NCBI RefSeq assembly: GCF_900109735.1
Contig: NZ_FOAS01000018.1
Span: 1-64,000, forward strand
DNA from: Atopomonas hussainii
GTDB lineage: Bacteria; Pseudomonadota; Gammaproteobacteria; Pseudomonadales; Pseudomonadaceae
Reading direction: 5' to 3'
Length of the DNA: 64,000 bases
Made by a program: the position numbers and the translations under genes. Below the pieces are notes generated by a model that was given only the letters and a program-made list of their open reading frames with translations, did not search any database and was not told the origin of the DNA. Below, piece by piece: positions 17,701-25,385 of this stretch. Position 1 is the first letter of the stretch; each line of letters starts with the position of its first letter.

Positions 17701-18513
17701 GCACTGCCTAAAGAGCATGAGGCGATTCGCTTCCGCGATATTCAAGCGCAGCCGCGCAAGATTATCTCCAGCCCCACGTGGTCGGGCTTGGAAGACGAAA
17801 AGGTCAGCTACAACGCCGGCTACACCAATGTTCACGAGTACATCCCGTGGCGCACCATCACGGGTCGCCAGCAGTTCTACCAAGATCACCCGTGGATGCA
17901 GGCCTTCGGTGAGCAAATGCAAAGCTACCGTCCGCCGATCAACACCCGCACCGTGGATTACGTGAAGGGCAAGAAGAGCAACGGCAATACCGAGATCGTG
18001 TTGAACTGGATTACCCCGCACCAGAAGTGGGGCATTCACAGCACCTACACCGACAACCTGATCATGCTCACCTTAAGCCGTGGTGGCCCGATTGTGTGGA
18101 TGTCGGAAAACGACGCGAAAAAAGCCGGTATCGAAGACAACGACTGGGTCGAATGCTTCAACGCCAACGGTGCGCTCACCGCGCGTGCGGTGGTTAGTCA
18201 GCGGGTTAAAGACGGCATGATCATGATGTACCACGCTCAAGAGCGCATCGTGAACGTGCCCGGCGCGGAAAGCACCAAAACCCGTGGCGGTCACCACAAC
18301 TCGGTAACCCGTGTGGTGCTCAAGCCCACCCACATGATCGGCGGCTACGCCCAGCAGGCCTACGGCTTTAACTACTACGGCACCGTGGGTTGTAACCGCG
18401 ATGAGTTCGTGGTGGTGCGCAAGATGGCCAAAGTCGACTGGCTGGATGGCACCGATGTCGGCGGCCTCGGCGGCGACGCCCTGCCGCAACCACTGCCTAC
18501 CGATATTGATTGA
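14740..18513 (+). CDS. narG: Respiratory nitrate reductase alpha subunit NarG
   Basis: The 1257-residue catalytic subunit on the cytoplasmic side of the membrane; it reduces nitrate to nitrite at a Mo-bisMGD centre. The FS0 [4Fe-4S] ligands are visible as H50, C54, C58 (STHGVNCTGSCSW) and C93 (RGCPRGAS). The Mo-coordinating Asp is in SFYDWYCDLPPASPQVW. The C-terminal molybdopterin-binding region includes NWITPHQKWGIHSTY and GGHHNSVTRVVLKPTHM. Length is that of NarG in other gammaproteobacteria. GAGGAAAT precedes the ATG. It lies in an operon with narH, narJ and narI. Confidence 0.97.
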   Translation: MSHILDQLRFFKRKQGEFAEGHGETRKESRDWENVYRARWQYDKIVRSTHGVNCTGSCSWKIYVKNGLITWETQQTDYPRTRNDLPNHEPRGCPRGASYSWYIYSANRLKYPKIRKPLLKLWREARRTKAPVEAWASIVEDSAKAESYKSKRGMGGFIRSSWDEVTEIIAAANVYTVKQHGPDRVVGFSPIPAMSMVSYAAGSRYLSLIGGVCLSFYDWYCDLPPASPQVWGEQTDVPESADWYNSNYIIAWGSNVPQTRTPDAHFFTEVRYKGTKTVAITPDYSEVAKLTDQWLNPKQGTDAALAQAFAHVIFKEFHLDKPSEYFRDYAKRYTDMPVLVLLNEKDGSYRAERFLRASDLADNLGQENNPEWKTIAINADGELVSPQGSIGYRWGEKGKWNIEAREGKDGRDVDLKLSLIDGGEHAEVAFAYFGGQAHEHFMHAEGDDIQLRRVPTKTITLADGTSAKVASVFDLMAANLGIDRGLGGANVASSYDDASVPGTPAWQEVITGVSREKAIQIAREFADNADKTHGRSMIIVGAAMNHWYHMDMNYRGLINMLMLCGCVGQTGGGWAHYVGQEKLRPQCGWLPLAFGLDWHRPPRQMNGTSFFYNHSSQWRHEKMSIHEVLSPLADKSQFPEHMLDYNIRAERAGWLPSAPQLNRNPLQITRDAAAAGMDPKEYVLKSLQDGSLRFSCEQPDHPNNFPRNMFIWRSNLLGSSGKGHEYMLKYLLGTKNGVMNEDLGKRADGFKPQDAEWVDEGAIGKLDLVTTLDFRMSSTCVYSDIVLPTATWYEKDDMNTSDMHPFIHPLSAAIDPAWESKSDWEIYKLIAKKFSAMAEGHLAQEKDFVTIPMQHDSVGELAQPFGGTDWKTEGVAPVPGKNCPNMVVVERDYPSTYKKFTSLGPLLEKLGNGGKGINWNTDHEVEFLGELNYKVREEGVSQGRPKIESAIDAAEVILSLAPETNGHVAVKAWAALSEFTGRDHSHLALPKEHEAIRFRDIQAQPRKIISSPTWSGLEDEKVSYNAGYTNVHEYIPWRTITGRQQFYQDHPWMQAFGEQMQSYRPPINTRTVDYVKGKKSNGNTEIVLNWITPHQKWGIHSTYTDNLIMLTLSRGGPIVWMSENDAKKAGIEDNDWVECFNANGALTARAVVSQRVKDGMIMMYHAQERIVNVPGAESTKTRGGHHNSVTRVVLKPTHMIGGYAQQAYGFNYYGTVGCNRDEFVVVRKMAKVDWLDGTDVGGLGGDALPQPLPTDID

Positions 18514-18524
18514 GGAGAGCTGAC

Positions 18525-20063
18525 ATGAAAATTCGTTCACAAGTCGGCATGGTGCTGAACCTAGACAAATGCATTGGCTGTCACACCTGCTCGATCACCT
18601 GTAAAAACGTTTGGACCAGCCGCGAGGGTATGGAATACGCCTGGTTCAACAACGTCGAAACTAAGCCCGGCATTGGCTACCCCAAAGAGTGGGAAAACCA
18701 AGAGAAGTGGAAGGGCGGTTGGGTGCGCAATGCCGACGGCAGTATTCAGCCGAAGATCGGCGGTAAGTTCCGCGTGTTGGCGAATATCTTCGCCAACCCC
18801 GACTTGCCGAGCATCGACGACTACTACGAGCCGTTCGACTTCGATTACCAAAACCTGCACACCGCGCCGCTGGCCGAACACCAGCCGGTGGCGCGGCCAC
18901 GCTCGGTGATCACCGGCAAGCGCATGGAGAAAATCGAGTGGGGCCCCAACTGGGAAGAAATCCTCGGCACTGAGTTCGCCAAGCGCCGTAAGGACAAGAA
19001 CTTCGATCAGGTACAGGCCGACATCTACGGTGAATATGAAAACACCTTCATGATGTACCTGCCTCGCCTGTGCGAACACTGCCTGAACCCGGCGTGTGCG
19101 GCATCGTGCCCGAGTGGCGCGATCTACAAGCGTGAAGAAGACGGCATCGTGCTGATCGATCAAGAAAAATGCCGTGGCTGGCGGATGTGCATCAGCGGCT
19201 GCCCGTACAAGAAGATCTACTTCAACTGGAAGAGCGGTAAGTCCGAGAAGTGCATCTTCTGTTACCCGCGTATCGAAGCCGGTATGCCTACTGTGTGTTC
19301 GGAAACCTGCGTGGGCCGTATCCGCTACTTAGGTGTGCTGCTGTACGACGCCGACCGCATCGCCGAAGTGGCCAGCACCGCTAACGAGCACGATCTGTAC
19401 ACCAAGCAGTTGGAGATCTTCCTCGACCCCAACGACCCAGCAGTGATCAAGCAAGCGCTGGCCGATGGCGTGCCGATGTCGGTGATTGAAGCTGCGCAGA
19501 AGTCGCCGGTGTACAAGATGGCGGTGGACTGGAAGCTGGCCCTGCCGCTGCACCCGGAATACCGCACGCTGCCGATGGTGTGGTACGTGCCGCCACTGTC
19601 GCCGATTCAAAACGCCGCCGAAAAAGGCAGCGTGAGCATGGATGGCGTACTGCCGGACGTCGACAGCCTGCGGATTCCGGTGCGCTATCTGGCCAACCTG
19701 CTCACCGCCGGTGACGAGAAGCCGGTCAAGCTGGCGCTCAAGCGTCTGCTCGCGATGCGTGCCTACAAGCGCGCCGAGCAAGTGGATGGCAAGCAAGACT
19801 TGGCCGTGCTGGAAAGCGTGGGCTTGTCGGTCGCTCAGTGCGAAGACATGTACCGTTACCTAGCGATTGCCAACTACGAAGACCGCTACGTGGTGCCCTC
19901 AGCGCACCGTGAAGAAGCTATGAGCGATGCCTTTGCCGAGCGCTCGGGCTGTGGCTTCAGCTTCGGTAGCGGTTGCAGTGGCAGCTCCGACACCAACATG
20001 TTTGGGGCCAAAAAGGCCAACAAACGCGACATCCTAAAAACTGTGCAGTTGTGGGAGGACTGA
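18525..20063 (+). CDS. narH: Respiratory nitrate reductase beta subunit NarH
   Basis: The 512-residue iron-sulfur subunit that carries electrons from NarI hemes to NarG. Four cysteine groups are visible: CIGCHTCSITCKNVW near the start, CEHCLNPACAASCP near 183-195, CRGWRMCISGCPYKK (Trp in place of one Cys, as for the [3Fe-4S] FS4), and KCIFCYP with CSETCVGR near 245-270. The start at 18525 follows TGAGGAGA, 11 bases after narG. The C-terminus has a Gly/Ser/Cys-rich tail (SGCGFSFGSGCSGSS), as in pseudomonad NarH. Confidence 0.96.
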   Translation: MKIRSQVGMVLNLDKCIGCHTCSITCKNVWTSREGMEYAWFNNVETKPGIGYPKEWENQEKWKGGWVRNADGSIQPKIGGKFRVLANIFANPDLPSIDDYYEPFDFDYQNLHTAPLAEHQPVARPRSVITGKRMEKIEWGPNWEEILGTEFAKRRKDKNFDQVQADIYGEYENTFMMYLPRLCEHCLNPACAASCPSGAIYKREEDGIVLIDQEKCRGWRMCISGCPYKKIYFNWKSGKSEKCIFCYPRIEAGMPTVCSETCVGRIRYLGVLLYDADRIAEVASTANEHDLYTKQLEIFLDPNDPAVIKQALADGVPMSVIEAAQKSPVYKMAVDWKLALPLHPEYRTLPMVWYVPPLSPIQNAAEKGSVSMDGVLPDVDSLRIPVRYLANLLTAGDEKPVKLALKRLLAMRAYKRAEQVDGKQDLAVLESVGLSVAQCEDMYRYLAIANYEDRYVVPSAHREEAMSDAFAERSGCGFSFGSGCSGSSDTNMFGAKKANKRDILKTVQLWED

Positions 20064-20065
20064 GC

Positions 20066-20821
20066 ATGCAAATCCTCAAAGTTATCTCCCTGTTGTTGGA
20101 CTACCCGAGCGCGGCGCTGCAAAGCGCCCGCGACGAACTTGATCAAGCCATCAGCACGGCTCGTGAAATCAGCCCTGAGCAGCGCCGCGCGTTAGTTGCG
20201 TTGCTCAATGAGCTGGCCAGCGGCGATCTGATGGATGCCCAAGAGCGCTACAGCGAGCTGTTTGATAAGGGCCGCTCGTTGTCGCTGCTGTTGTTCGAAC
20301 ACGTGCACGGCGAATCACGCGATCGCGGCCAAGCCATGGTCGATTTGATGGCCCAGTACGAGGAAGCCGGTTTTGCCATCGGCGTTAAAGAACTGCCCGA
20401 TTACATCCCCTTGTATCTGGAGTATCTGGCCAGTCGTGACGACCTTGAAGCGCGCGAAGGCTTAGCCGATGTCGAGCATCTGCTGGCGTTATTAGCCGCC
20501 CGTTTGGAAGAGCGTCAAAGCCCTTACGCGGCCTGCTTGCGTGCCTTGCTACAAATTGCCGGGGTAGACCCCAGCGAGAAGCTTGGCGAAGTGCGTCAGC
20601 AAGTTGCCCACGAGGTGCGTGACGACTCGTTAGAGGCGCTGGACAAAATTTGGGAAGAAGAAGCCGTGGACTTCATGCAGGCCGAGCAGCAAGAGCGCTG
20701 CCCAAGCCAGAGCATGCTGCCGGGTAAAGCCAAAGAAGAGACCGCAGTGCCGCTGCACTGGGTTGATTTCAAGCATGAGGGGCAGGCCCAGCCGGCTGCT
20801 CAGGAGGTGCGTAATGTCTGA
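20066..20821 (+). CDS. narJ: Nitrate reductase assembly chaperone NarJ
   Basis: A 251-residue cytoplasmic chaperone that holds NarGH while the molybdenum cofactor and iron-sulfur clusters are inserted, before docking to NarI. Family marks: KVISLLLDYPSAALQ at the N-terminus, RYSELFDKGRSLSLLLFEHVHGESRDRGQAM, and ELPDYIPLYLEYL. I placed the start at 20066, two bases after the narH stop, where GGGAGGA gives a ribosome site; a longer upstream frame would only overlap narH. It overlaps narI by 8 bases. Confidence 0.94.
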   Translation: MQILKVISLLLDYPSAALQSARDELDQAISTAREISPEQRRALVALLNELASGDLMDAQERYSELFDKGRSLSLLLFEHVHGESRDRGQAMVDLMAQYEEAGFAIGVKELPDYIPLYLEYLASRDDLEAREGLADVEHLLALLAARLEERQSPYAACLRALLQIAGVDPSEKLGEVRQQVAHEVRDDSLEALDKIWEEEAVDFMQAEQQERCPSQSMLPGKAKEETAVPLHWVDFKHEGQAQPAAQEVRNV

Positions 20822-21512
20822 CTTTAACTTTCTCGCCTTTGGCGTTTATCCCTACATCGCCTTGGCGATCTGCCTGATTGGCAGCTGGGCGCGTTTCGAC
20901 TTGGCGCAATACACCTGGAAGGCCTCGTCCAGCCAGTTGATGTGCCGCACCCGCGAAGAGCATCGGCAGATGCGCATCGCCAGCAACCTGTTCCACGTCG
21001 GGGTGATCTTTATCCTCGCCGGGCACTTTGTTGGCCTGCTGATGCCCGAGGCGCTGTACCACTCGGTAATCAGCACCGCCAACAAGCAACTGCTGGCGAT
21101 GGTCTCCGGCGGCTTCTTCGGCATTCTCTGCCTGATTGGCTTAGTCATGCTGATTAAGCGTCGCCTAAAAGACGACCGCGTGTTGGCAAGCTCTAGCACC
21201 AGCGAGATCGCCATCTTGTTTGTGCTGCTGGCACAACTGGTGTTGGGCCTGCTGACCATCGTGGCTTCCACCCAGCACTTAGACGGCTCGGTGATGGTGA
21301 TGCTGGCCAACTGGGCGCAAAGCGTGGTGACCCTGCAACCGGTCGAGGCCGCTGCCGCCATTGCCCCGGTGGGCGTGGTGTACAAGCTGCACGTGTTCTT
21401 GGGCCTGACCCTGTTCGTGCTGCTCCCATTCACCCGCTTGGTGCACATCGTCAGTGCCCCTGTGTGGTACTTGGGGCGCCGTTATCAGATCGTTCGGCAA
21501 AAAAGTCTGTAA
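20814..21512 (+). CDS. narI: Respiratory nitrate reductase gamma subunit NarI
   Basis: The 232-residue membrane subunit with five predicted segments that takes electrons from quinol and holds two b-type hemes. The histidines expected as heme ligands are visible in ASNLFHVGVIFILAGHFVG (first pair) and in KLHVFLGLTLFVLLPFTRLVH near the C-terminus. The start follows AGGAGGTG inside the narJ end. Directly after its TAA stop a 142-bp inverted-repeat element begins. Confidence 0.95.
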   Translation: MSDFNFLAFGVYPYIALAICLIGSWARFDLAQYTWKASSSQLMCRTREEHRQMRIASNLFHVGVIFILAGHFVGLLMPEALYHSVISTANKQLLAMVSGGFFGILCLIGLVMLIKRRLKDDRVLASSSTSEIAILFVLLAQLVLGLLTIVASTQHLDGSVMVMLANWAQSVVTLQPVEAAAAIAPVGVVYKLHVFLGLTLFVLLPFTRLVHIVSAPVWYLGRRYQIVRQKSL

Positions 21513-21654
21513 TGAGGTACCGATTAATTGGCTGCACAGTCCAATCACTGTGTTGCGCGGTGCTCGCAAGCTCGGCTACCAACGCGGTATGCCTCGCTTG
21601 CTGTGCTCCGGGCGCCTAGTGCTTGAACCGTTCGCCAAATTAATCGCTACCTCA
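21513..21654. repeat. 142-bp terminal-inverted-repeat element inside the nar operon
   Basis: The left end TGAGGTACCGATTAATTGG and the complement of the right end (TGAGGTAGCGATTAATTTGG) match almost base for base. The element starts on the base after the narI stop and ends 63 bases before the parvulin gene. A second copy of 141 bp, in the other orientation, lies at 61023-61163 and shares TGAGGTACTGATTTAAT-like ends and the interior block GCTCCGGGCGCCTAG. The interior also shares CCAATCACTG and GCTTGAACCGTTCG with 1786-1878. There is no reading frame of note. It can fold into a long hairpin in mRNA. Confidence 0.8.
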
Positions 21655-21717
21655 AATTTAAAACAGCGCTGGCAGGAGACTGCCAGCGTGGTTCTCCACC
21701 ACAGTGAGGAAACCATC

Positions 21718-22701
21718 ATGGGATGCGGATGCGGCGGTAAAAATGGCGGTGGCGGTTGTGGCGGCGGTGGCCGACCCGAGCAACCGGAAAGCCTGCCTGA
21801 CACACCTTTTGAAGATGCCGGTAGTTCGTCGGTACCAAGTCAGGCGAACGATGCCAGCGACACCCCGAGCGAACAGCCAGCGGCGCCTGAGGAGGCGCCC
21901 AAGGCGAGCTTAAGTTTAATCGCCAGCAGCGTGCGTAAAGACTTTCCCAGCGTGAGCGTCAATGGTTTGCCGATTGCCAGCGAAGCCATCGCCCAAGAGC
22001 TGCAATTTCACCCTGCAGCCAGCCGTGAGGATGCGATCTTTGAGGCCTGCCAAGCGCTGGTGATACGCGAGTTGCTGCAGCAGCGTATTCAAACCCTTGG
22101 CTTGCAAGTCACCCCAGCGGCTGGGGAGAGCGAAGAAGAAGCGCTGACCCGCACTCTGCTGGCGCAAGAAGTGGCCATGCCGCAGGCTGATGAAGCCGCG
22201 TGCCGACAGTATTTCGAGCAAAACCGCACTAAGTTCGCCAGCGCGCCGTTAGTGGCTGCGCGGCATATCTTGCTCGCCTGCGCCGATGACGACATCGACA
22301 CTCGCAGCCAATTGCGTGAACAGGCAGACGCTTTAATTACCCAGCTAACCAGCCACCCTGAGCGTTTTGCCGCGTTGGCGGCTGAGCACTCGGCTTGCCC
22401 ATCCAAAGCGCAGGGCGGGGCGTTGGGCCAGCTGAGCAAAGGGCAGGCCGTGCCAGAGTTTGAGCGGGCGATATTCCGCCTGCCGCTGGGCTTAGCTGCC
22501 CAGCCCATCGAGAGCCGATATGGCTTTCACGTGGTGATGATCGATCAGCGTATCGAAGGGCGTTTATTGCCGTTCGAGGCCGTGCAACAAGCCATCCGCA
22601 ACGAGCTGGACCAGCGCGTGTGGCAAACCGCCGTGAGCCAATACCTGCGCAAGCTGGTCGGTGAGGCGGAGATTGCCGGCATTCAGTTAGAAGCGAGTTA
22701 A
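21718..22701 (+). CDS. PpiC/NifM-type peptidyl-prolyl isomerase (parvulin) of the nar operon
   Basis: A 327-residue protein with an unusual Cys/Gly-rich start (MGCGCGGKNGGGGCGGGGRP), a low-complexity acidic linker to about residue 60, a SurA/NifM-like N-terminal region and a parvulin domain (about 175-285). The parvulin marks are VAARHILLACADDD, FAALAAEHSACPSKAQGGALGQL and SRYGFHVVMIDQRI. There is no signal peptide, so it is cytoplasmic. A parvulin in this position follows narI in Pseudomonas aeruginosa, and it probably helps mature a nitrate-reductase subunit. The Cys-rich head could bind metal. Start 21718 follows GAGGAAA. Confidence 0.85.
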   Translation: MGCGCGGKNGGGGCGGGGRPEQPESLPDTPFEDAGSSSVPSQANDASDTPSEQPAAPEEAPKASLSLIASSVRKDFPSVSVNGLPIASEAIAQELQFHPAASREDAIFEACQALVIRELLQQRIQTLGLQVTPAAGESEEEALTRTLLAQEVAMPQADEAACRQYFEQNRTKFASAPLVAARHILLACADDDIDTRSQLREQADALITQLTSHPERFAALAAEHSACPSKAQGGALGQLSKGQAVPEFERAIFRLPLGLAAQPIESRYGFHVVMIDQRIEGRLLPFEAVQQAIRNELDQRVWQTAVSQYLRKLVGEAEIAGIQLEAS

Positions 22702-22717
22702 ATCAGCGTTTCCTTAA
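22699..22717 (+). repeat. Solo IS5-type end at the parvulin stop codon
   Basis: TAAATCAGCGTTTCC (22699-22713) is identical to the IS right end at 332-346 and is followed by TTAA, a YTAR-type target. The first three bases are the TAA stop of the parvulin gene. I see no matching left end nearby. It may be the scar of an old insertion that supplied the present stop. Confidence 0.5.
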
Positions 22718-22779
22718 AACACGATTTATCGCGGTATATGGGCAAGTGGTCTATGAGAGTCTCCCCTCTCATTGTCTTA

Positions 22780-22808
22780 GCCGCCAAGCGTGCTTGGCGG
22801 CCTTTTTT
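22780..22808 (+). terminator. Rho-independent terminator of the nar operon
   Basis: GCCGCCAAGC (22780-22789) pairs perfectly with GCTTGGCGGC (22792-22801) and is followed by a run of six T. It ends the nar-parvulin transcript. Its T-run overlaps the stop codon of the convergent exporter gene. Confidence 0.92.
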
Positions 22809-23745
22809 ATGCGCTCTTGGCGGGCTTATTAACCTGTAATTGCAGCCACTGACGCAGGCGTGCCAACTGCTTTGGGGTAGCCACAATCAGCACATTGCCC
22901 AACACTACCAGCGCCATGCCCAGTAACGCCTCAGAAGACCAGCGATAGCCTTCAAACAGGGTCGATAACCCCAGCGCCACAATGGGGAAGAGCACCATGC
23001 AATAGGCGGCTTTGTCGGCGCCGATGCGGCCCAGAATGGTTAAGAAACTGCCAAAGGCCAGTACCGAGCCAAACAGTGCTAAGTAGAGCAGCGAGCCGCT
23101 ATACGCCCAGCTGGCTTCGTAGCTGAACGAGGCACCTTGTGCCACGGCAATCGCGGCTAAGGCCACTGCGCCATAGAGCATGCCATAGGCATTGGTCTGC
23201 ACCACCGGTAGCTTGGCCTGCTGATTGCGCGCCGACACCATGTTGCCCAGCGAGGCAATAAACGTCCCCAGCAGGCTCAGCAGCAAGCCGGTTAAGGCAT
23301 GGCTGTCGCTGTTCAGCTTGGCCAGCTCAGGCTTAAACACCAAGCTGATGCCGACCAGCCCAATCAGCGCGCCAAACAACACCGAGCGGTCGGAGCGCTT
23401 ACCAAAAAACAGCATGCCGTTGACGATGTTCATCAACACAATGGTGCTGAACACCACGGCAATCAGCCCGCTGGTGAGGTCTGCCGAGGCCCAGTACACC
23501 AGCATGTAATTGAAGCCGAACAAGGTTAAGCCTTGGGCAAACATCCACAGGTGCTGGCTTAGGCTAAAGCGCATCGGCAGTTTTTTTACTGCGCACCAGA
23601 CTAGCAAGATCAGCGCCGCAATGGCAAAGCGGTAAGCCACCGAAACCTCCGGCGCCACTTCGCCCAGCTGCAGGCGAATGGCAAAGAAGGTCGAGCCCCA
23701 GATCAGAACAGTGGTTAAGTACAGCGTGGCGGTGTGCATCAGCAT
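22807..23745 (-). CDS. DMT-superfamily (EamA) transporter
   Basis: A 312-residue protein with ten predicted membrane segments arranged as two EamA repeats. Typical pieces are LIWGSTFFAIRLQLGEVAPE in the first repeat and FGSVLAFGSFLTILGRIGADKAA in the second, where the conserved Pro of many family members is absent. Such proteins export small metabolites or amino acids; the substrate cannot be read from sequence. It diverges from a LysR-type gene that probably controls it. The start could also be 6 bases further in. Confidence 0.85.
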   Translation of the reverse strand: MLMHTATLYLTTVLIWGSTFFAIRLQLGEVAPEVSVAYRFAIAALILLVWCAVKKLPMRFSLSQHLWMFAQGLTLFGFNYMLVYWASADLTSGLIAVVFSTIVLMNIVNGMLFFGKRSDRSVLFGALIGLVGISLVFKPELAKLNSDSHALTGLLLSLLGTFIASLGNMVSARNQQAKLPVVQTNAYGMLYGAVALAAIAVAQGASFSYEASWAYSGSLLYLALFGSVLAFGSFLTILGRIGADKAAYCMVLFPIVALGLSTLFEGYRWSSEALLGMALVVLGNVLIVATPKQLARLRQWLQLQVNKPAKSA

Positions 23746-23805
23746 GATCGCGGCCTAGCGGTGAGCGTGTTGGGGCCTTTATACGTCGCGCCTTTGCATT
23801 AATTA

Positions 23806-23836
23806 AGCGTATTATTTTTATGCCAATCATTACGCT
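23806..23836. promoter_or_regulatory. Candidate LysR-type operator between divergent genes
   Basis: AGCGTA (23806-23811) and TACGCT (23831-23836) form an inverted repeat in an AT-rich stretch. It lies 16 bases before the LysR start and 61 before the exporter start, the usual place for autoregulation and control of the divergent gene. Confidence 0.4.
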
Positions 23837-23851
23837 ATCTAATGTGAATCT

Positions 23852-24724
23852 ATGACCCGTGACATCGATATCAGCCTTATTCGCACCTTCTTGGCTGTTG
23901 CCGAATCCGGCGGCATGACGCCAGCAGCGCTGGCACTCAACCTCACCCAAGGGGCGGTTAGCCAAAAGATTCAGCGCCTAGAGAGCCTGTTTGAAACCAC
24001 CTTGTTTGAACGTCATCACCGCACCATTCGCCTCACCGCCGATGGCGAGCGCTTCATGTCGCGGGCCTATCGGCTGATTTCCTTAAACGATGAAACCTGG
24101 CAGTTCATGACCCGGCCCGAGTTCAGCGGCGAAATCAAACTCGGCGTGCCGCTGGATATCATCCGCCCCATGCTGCCCAACATCATGCGGCGCTTTAATC
24201 GTGAGCATCCGAAAATCCAGCTGACGCTAGTCTGCGACATGACCGAAAAACTCTTGGGCGCCCTGAAAGCCGGCGAGATCGACTTAACCCTGACCACCGA
24301 AAGCGTGCCGGGCAAAGAGGGCACCTTGCTGCTCAGCGATACCCTCGTGTGGATTGGCGCGCCCAATGGCGAAGCCTGCCGGCAGAAGCCGTTGCCGGTG
24401 TCGTTAGGCTCGGAGTTTTGTGCCTTTCGTGCGCCCACCTTAAAAGCCTTGGACAAGGTCGGCATCGACTGGCTGGCGGTGTGCAATGTGGGCAATCTGG
24501 AGTCGATTCTGGCCACCGTAGAAGCCGACATGGCCGTGGCGCCGTACCTCTCCAGCCTGATTCCCGCGAACCTGAGCGTTGTTGCCGCCGACGTTGGCTT
24601 ACCAGCGCTGCCAGCGCACTTTATCAACCTGCGCCTGCCCGACTCGGGCGGCACGCTGATCGCCCAAGAACTCGCCCAGTACATTCGCCAAGGCTTTGCC
24701 AGCGTCAGCAGCGCGGCGGCATAA
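23852..24724 (+). CDS. LysR-family transcriptional regulator
   Basis: A 290-residue regulator with an N-terminal winged HTH (about 6-65; RTFLAVAESGGMTPAALALNLTQGAVSQKIQRLE) and a substrate-binding domain (about 90-285; GEIKLGVPLDIIRPMLPNIM). It diverges from the DMT exporter and probably controls it and itself. No clear Shine-Dalgarno precedes the ATG, but the HTH begins at the right place. The inducer is unknown. Confidence 0.9.
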   Translation: MTRDIDISLIRTFLAVAESGGMTPAALALNLTQGAVSQKIQRLESLFETTLFERHHRTIRLTADGERFMSRAYRLISLNDETWQFMTRPEFSGEIKLGVPLDIIRPMLPNIMRRFNREHPKIQLTLVCDMTEKLLGALKAGEIDLTLTTESVPGKEGTLLLSDTLVWIGAPNGEACRQKPLPVSLGSEFCAFRAPTLKALDKVGIDWLAVCNVGNLESILATVEADMAVAPYLSSLIPANLSVVAADVGLPALPAHFINLRLPDSGGTLIAQELAQYIRQGFASVSSAAA

Positions 24725-24733
24725 GCGCTGGGC

Positions 24734-24747
24734 TTGCTCTAGGTCAA
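24734..24747 (+). promoter_or_regulatory. Probable Fnr/Anr/Dnr box upstream of the MCP-like/ODP pair
   Basis: TTGCT-CTAG-GTCAA matches eight of ten fixed positions. It lies 55 bases before the ATG at 24802, the right distance for activation. It suggests low-oxygen control of this pair. Confidence 0.5.
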
Positions 24748-24801
24748 GCGGGTACGACAGGAGAGGTCTAGGCTGAGAGAACCTCAGCATAGGGTTTCTG
24801 T

Positions 24802-25383
24802 ATGCCAGCGTCACAAACACCATTGCGTCAGGTTGTAGGGCTGCGCGAAGAGATCAAAACCATCAACAGCATTGCCTTTCAGGTCAATTTGTTGGGCCTG
24901 AATGCCATCTTGCTGGCCAAGCAATTTGGCGAAGTGGCGCGTGGTTTTGGGGTGATCTCCGCCGAGCTGCGCGCCTTTAGTAAGCAGTTGGCCAGCCACA
25001 TGCAAGCCATTGCCCAGCACAGCGTGAACTTGGTGAGCTTAGAAACTCAGGGATTGTGTGTGCAAAAGCGCCATCGCTTGTTATGCAGTGCACATGGCCG
25101 TTCGACCAGCGATTGGCTGATACAAGCTCAGCAGCGCCAGCAGGGCGTGCTCAGCAACTTACAAGCCGAGCGTGAAAGCACCTTTAAACATATGCGTGAG
25201 TTCTTGGGTGAGGCCTATCAAACCTGCCTGTTCGGCACGGTGATCGCCCGTTCCGCGCGTATCGAAGCGGCTTATGCCGGCAATCAGGGGATGGTGCTGA
25301 CCACCACCTCGTTAGATTTCTCCTCGCGGGTTGACCAAGTGCTGGCCAGCCTCGATCGACTCAAACAAGCCACCGGAGGGTAG
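24802..25383 (+). CDS. Short soluble MCP-like signalling protein
   Basis: A 193-residue protein without membrane segments or a sensor domain. Residues 14-60 match the hairpin tip of chemoreceptor signalling domains: INSIAFQVNLLGLNAI aligns with the usual [13 protein letters not shown], and EVARGFGVISAELRAFS with the [15 protein letters not shown] part. The Glu-Ala-Ala-Arg stretch of normal tips is changed to ILLAK. After the tip come helices with Cys and His (QGLCVQKRHRLLCSAHG near 88-105) that could bind metal. It ends two bases before the ODP gene, so the two are surely cotranscribed. It probably passes an oxygen or iron signal to a chemotaxis or similar array. Confidence 0.65.
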   Translation: MPASQTPLRQVVGLREEIKTINSIAFQVNLLGLNAILLAKQFGEVARGFGVISAELRAFSKQLASHMQAIAQHSVNLVSLETQGLCVQKRHRLLCSAHGRSTSDWLIQAQQRQQGVLSNLQAERESTFKHMREFLGEAYQTCLFGTVIARSARIEAAYAGNQGMVLTTTSLDFSSRVDQVLASLDRLKQATGG

Positions 25384-25385
25384 GG

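Noticed and set aside
14824-18540. Several long minus-strand frames inside narG, some over 350 codons
   Set aside because: They are codon-pattern shadows of a high-GC gene. The plus-strand protein is full-length NarG with all motifs.
19973-20066. A longer NarJ with 31 extra N-terminal residues
   Set aside because: The extension only overlaps the narH end. A good ribosome site and the usual NarJ start are at 20066.
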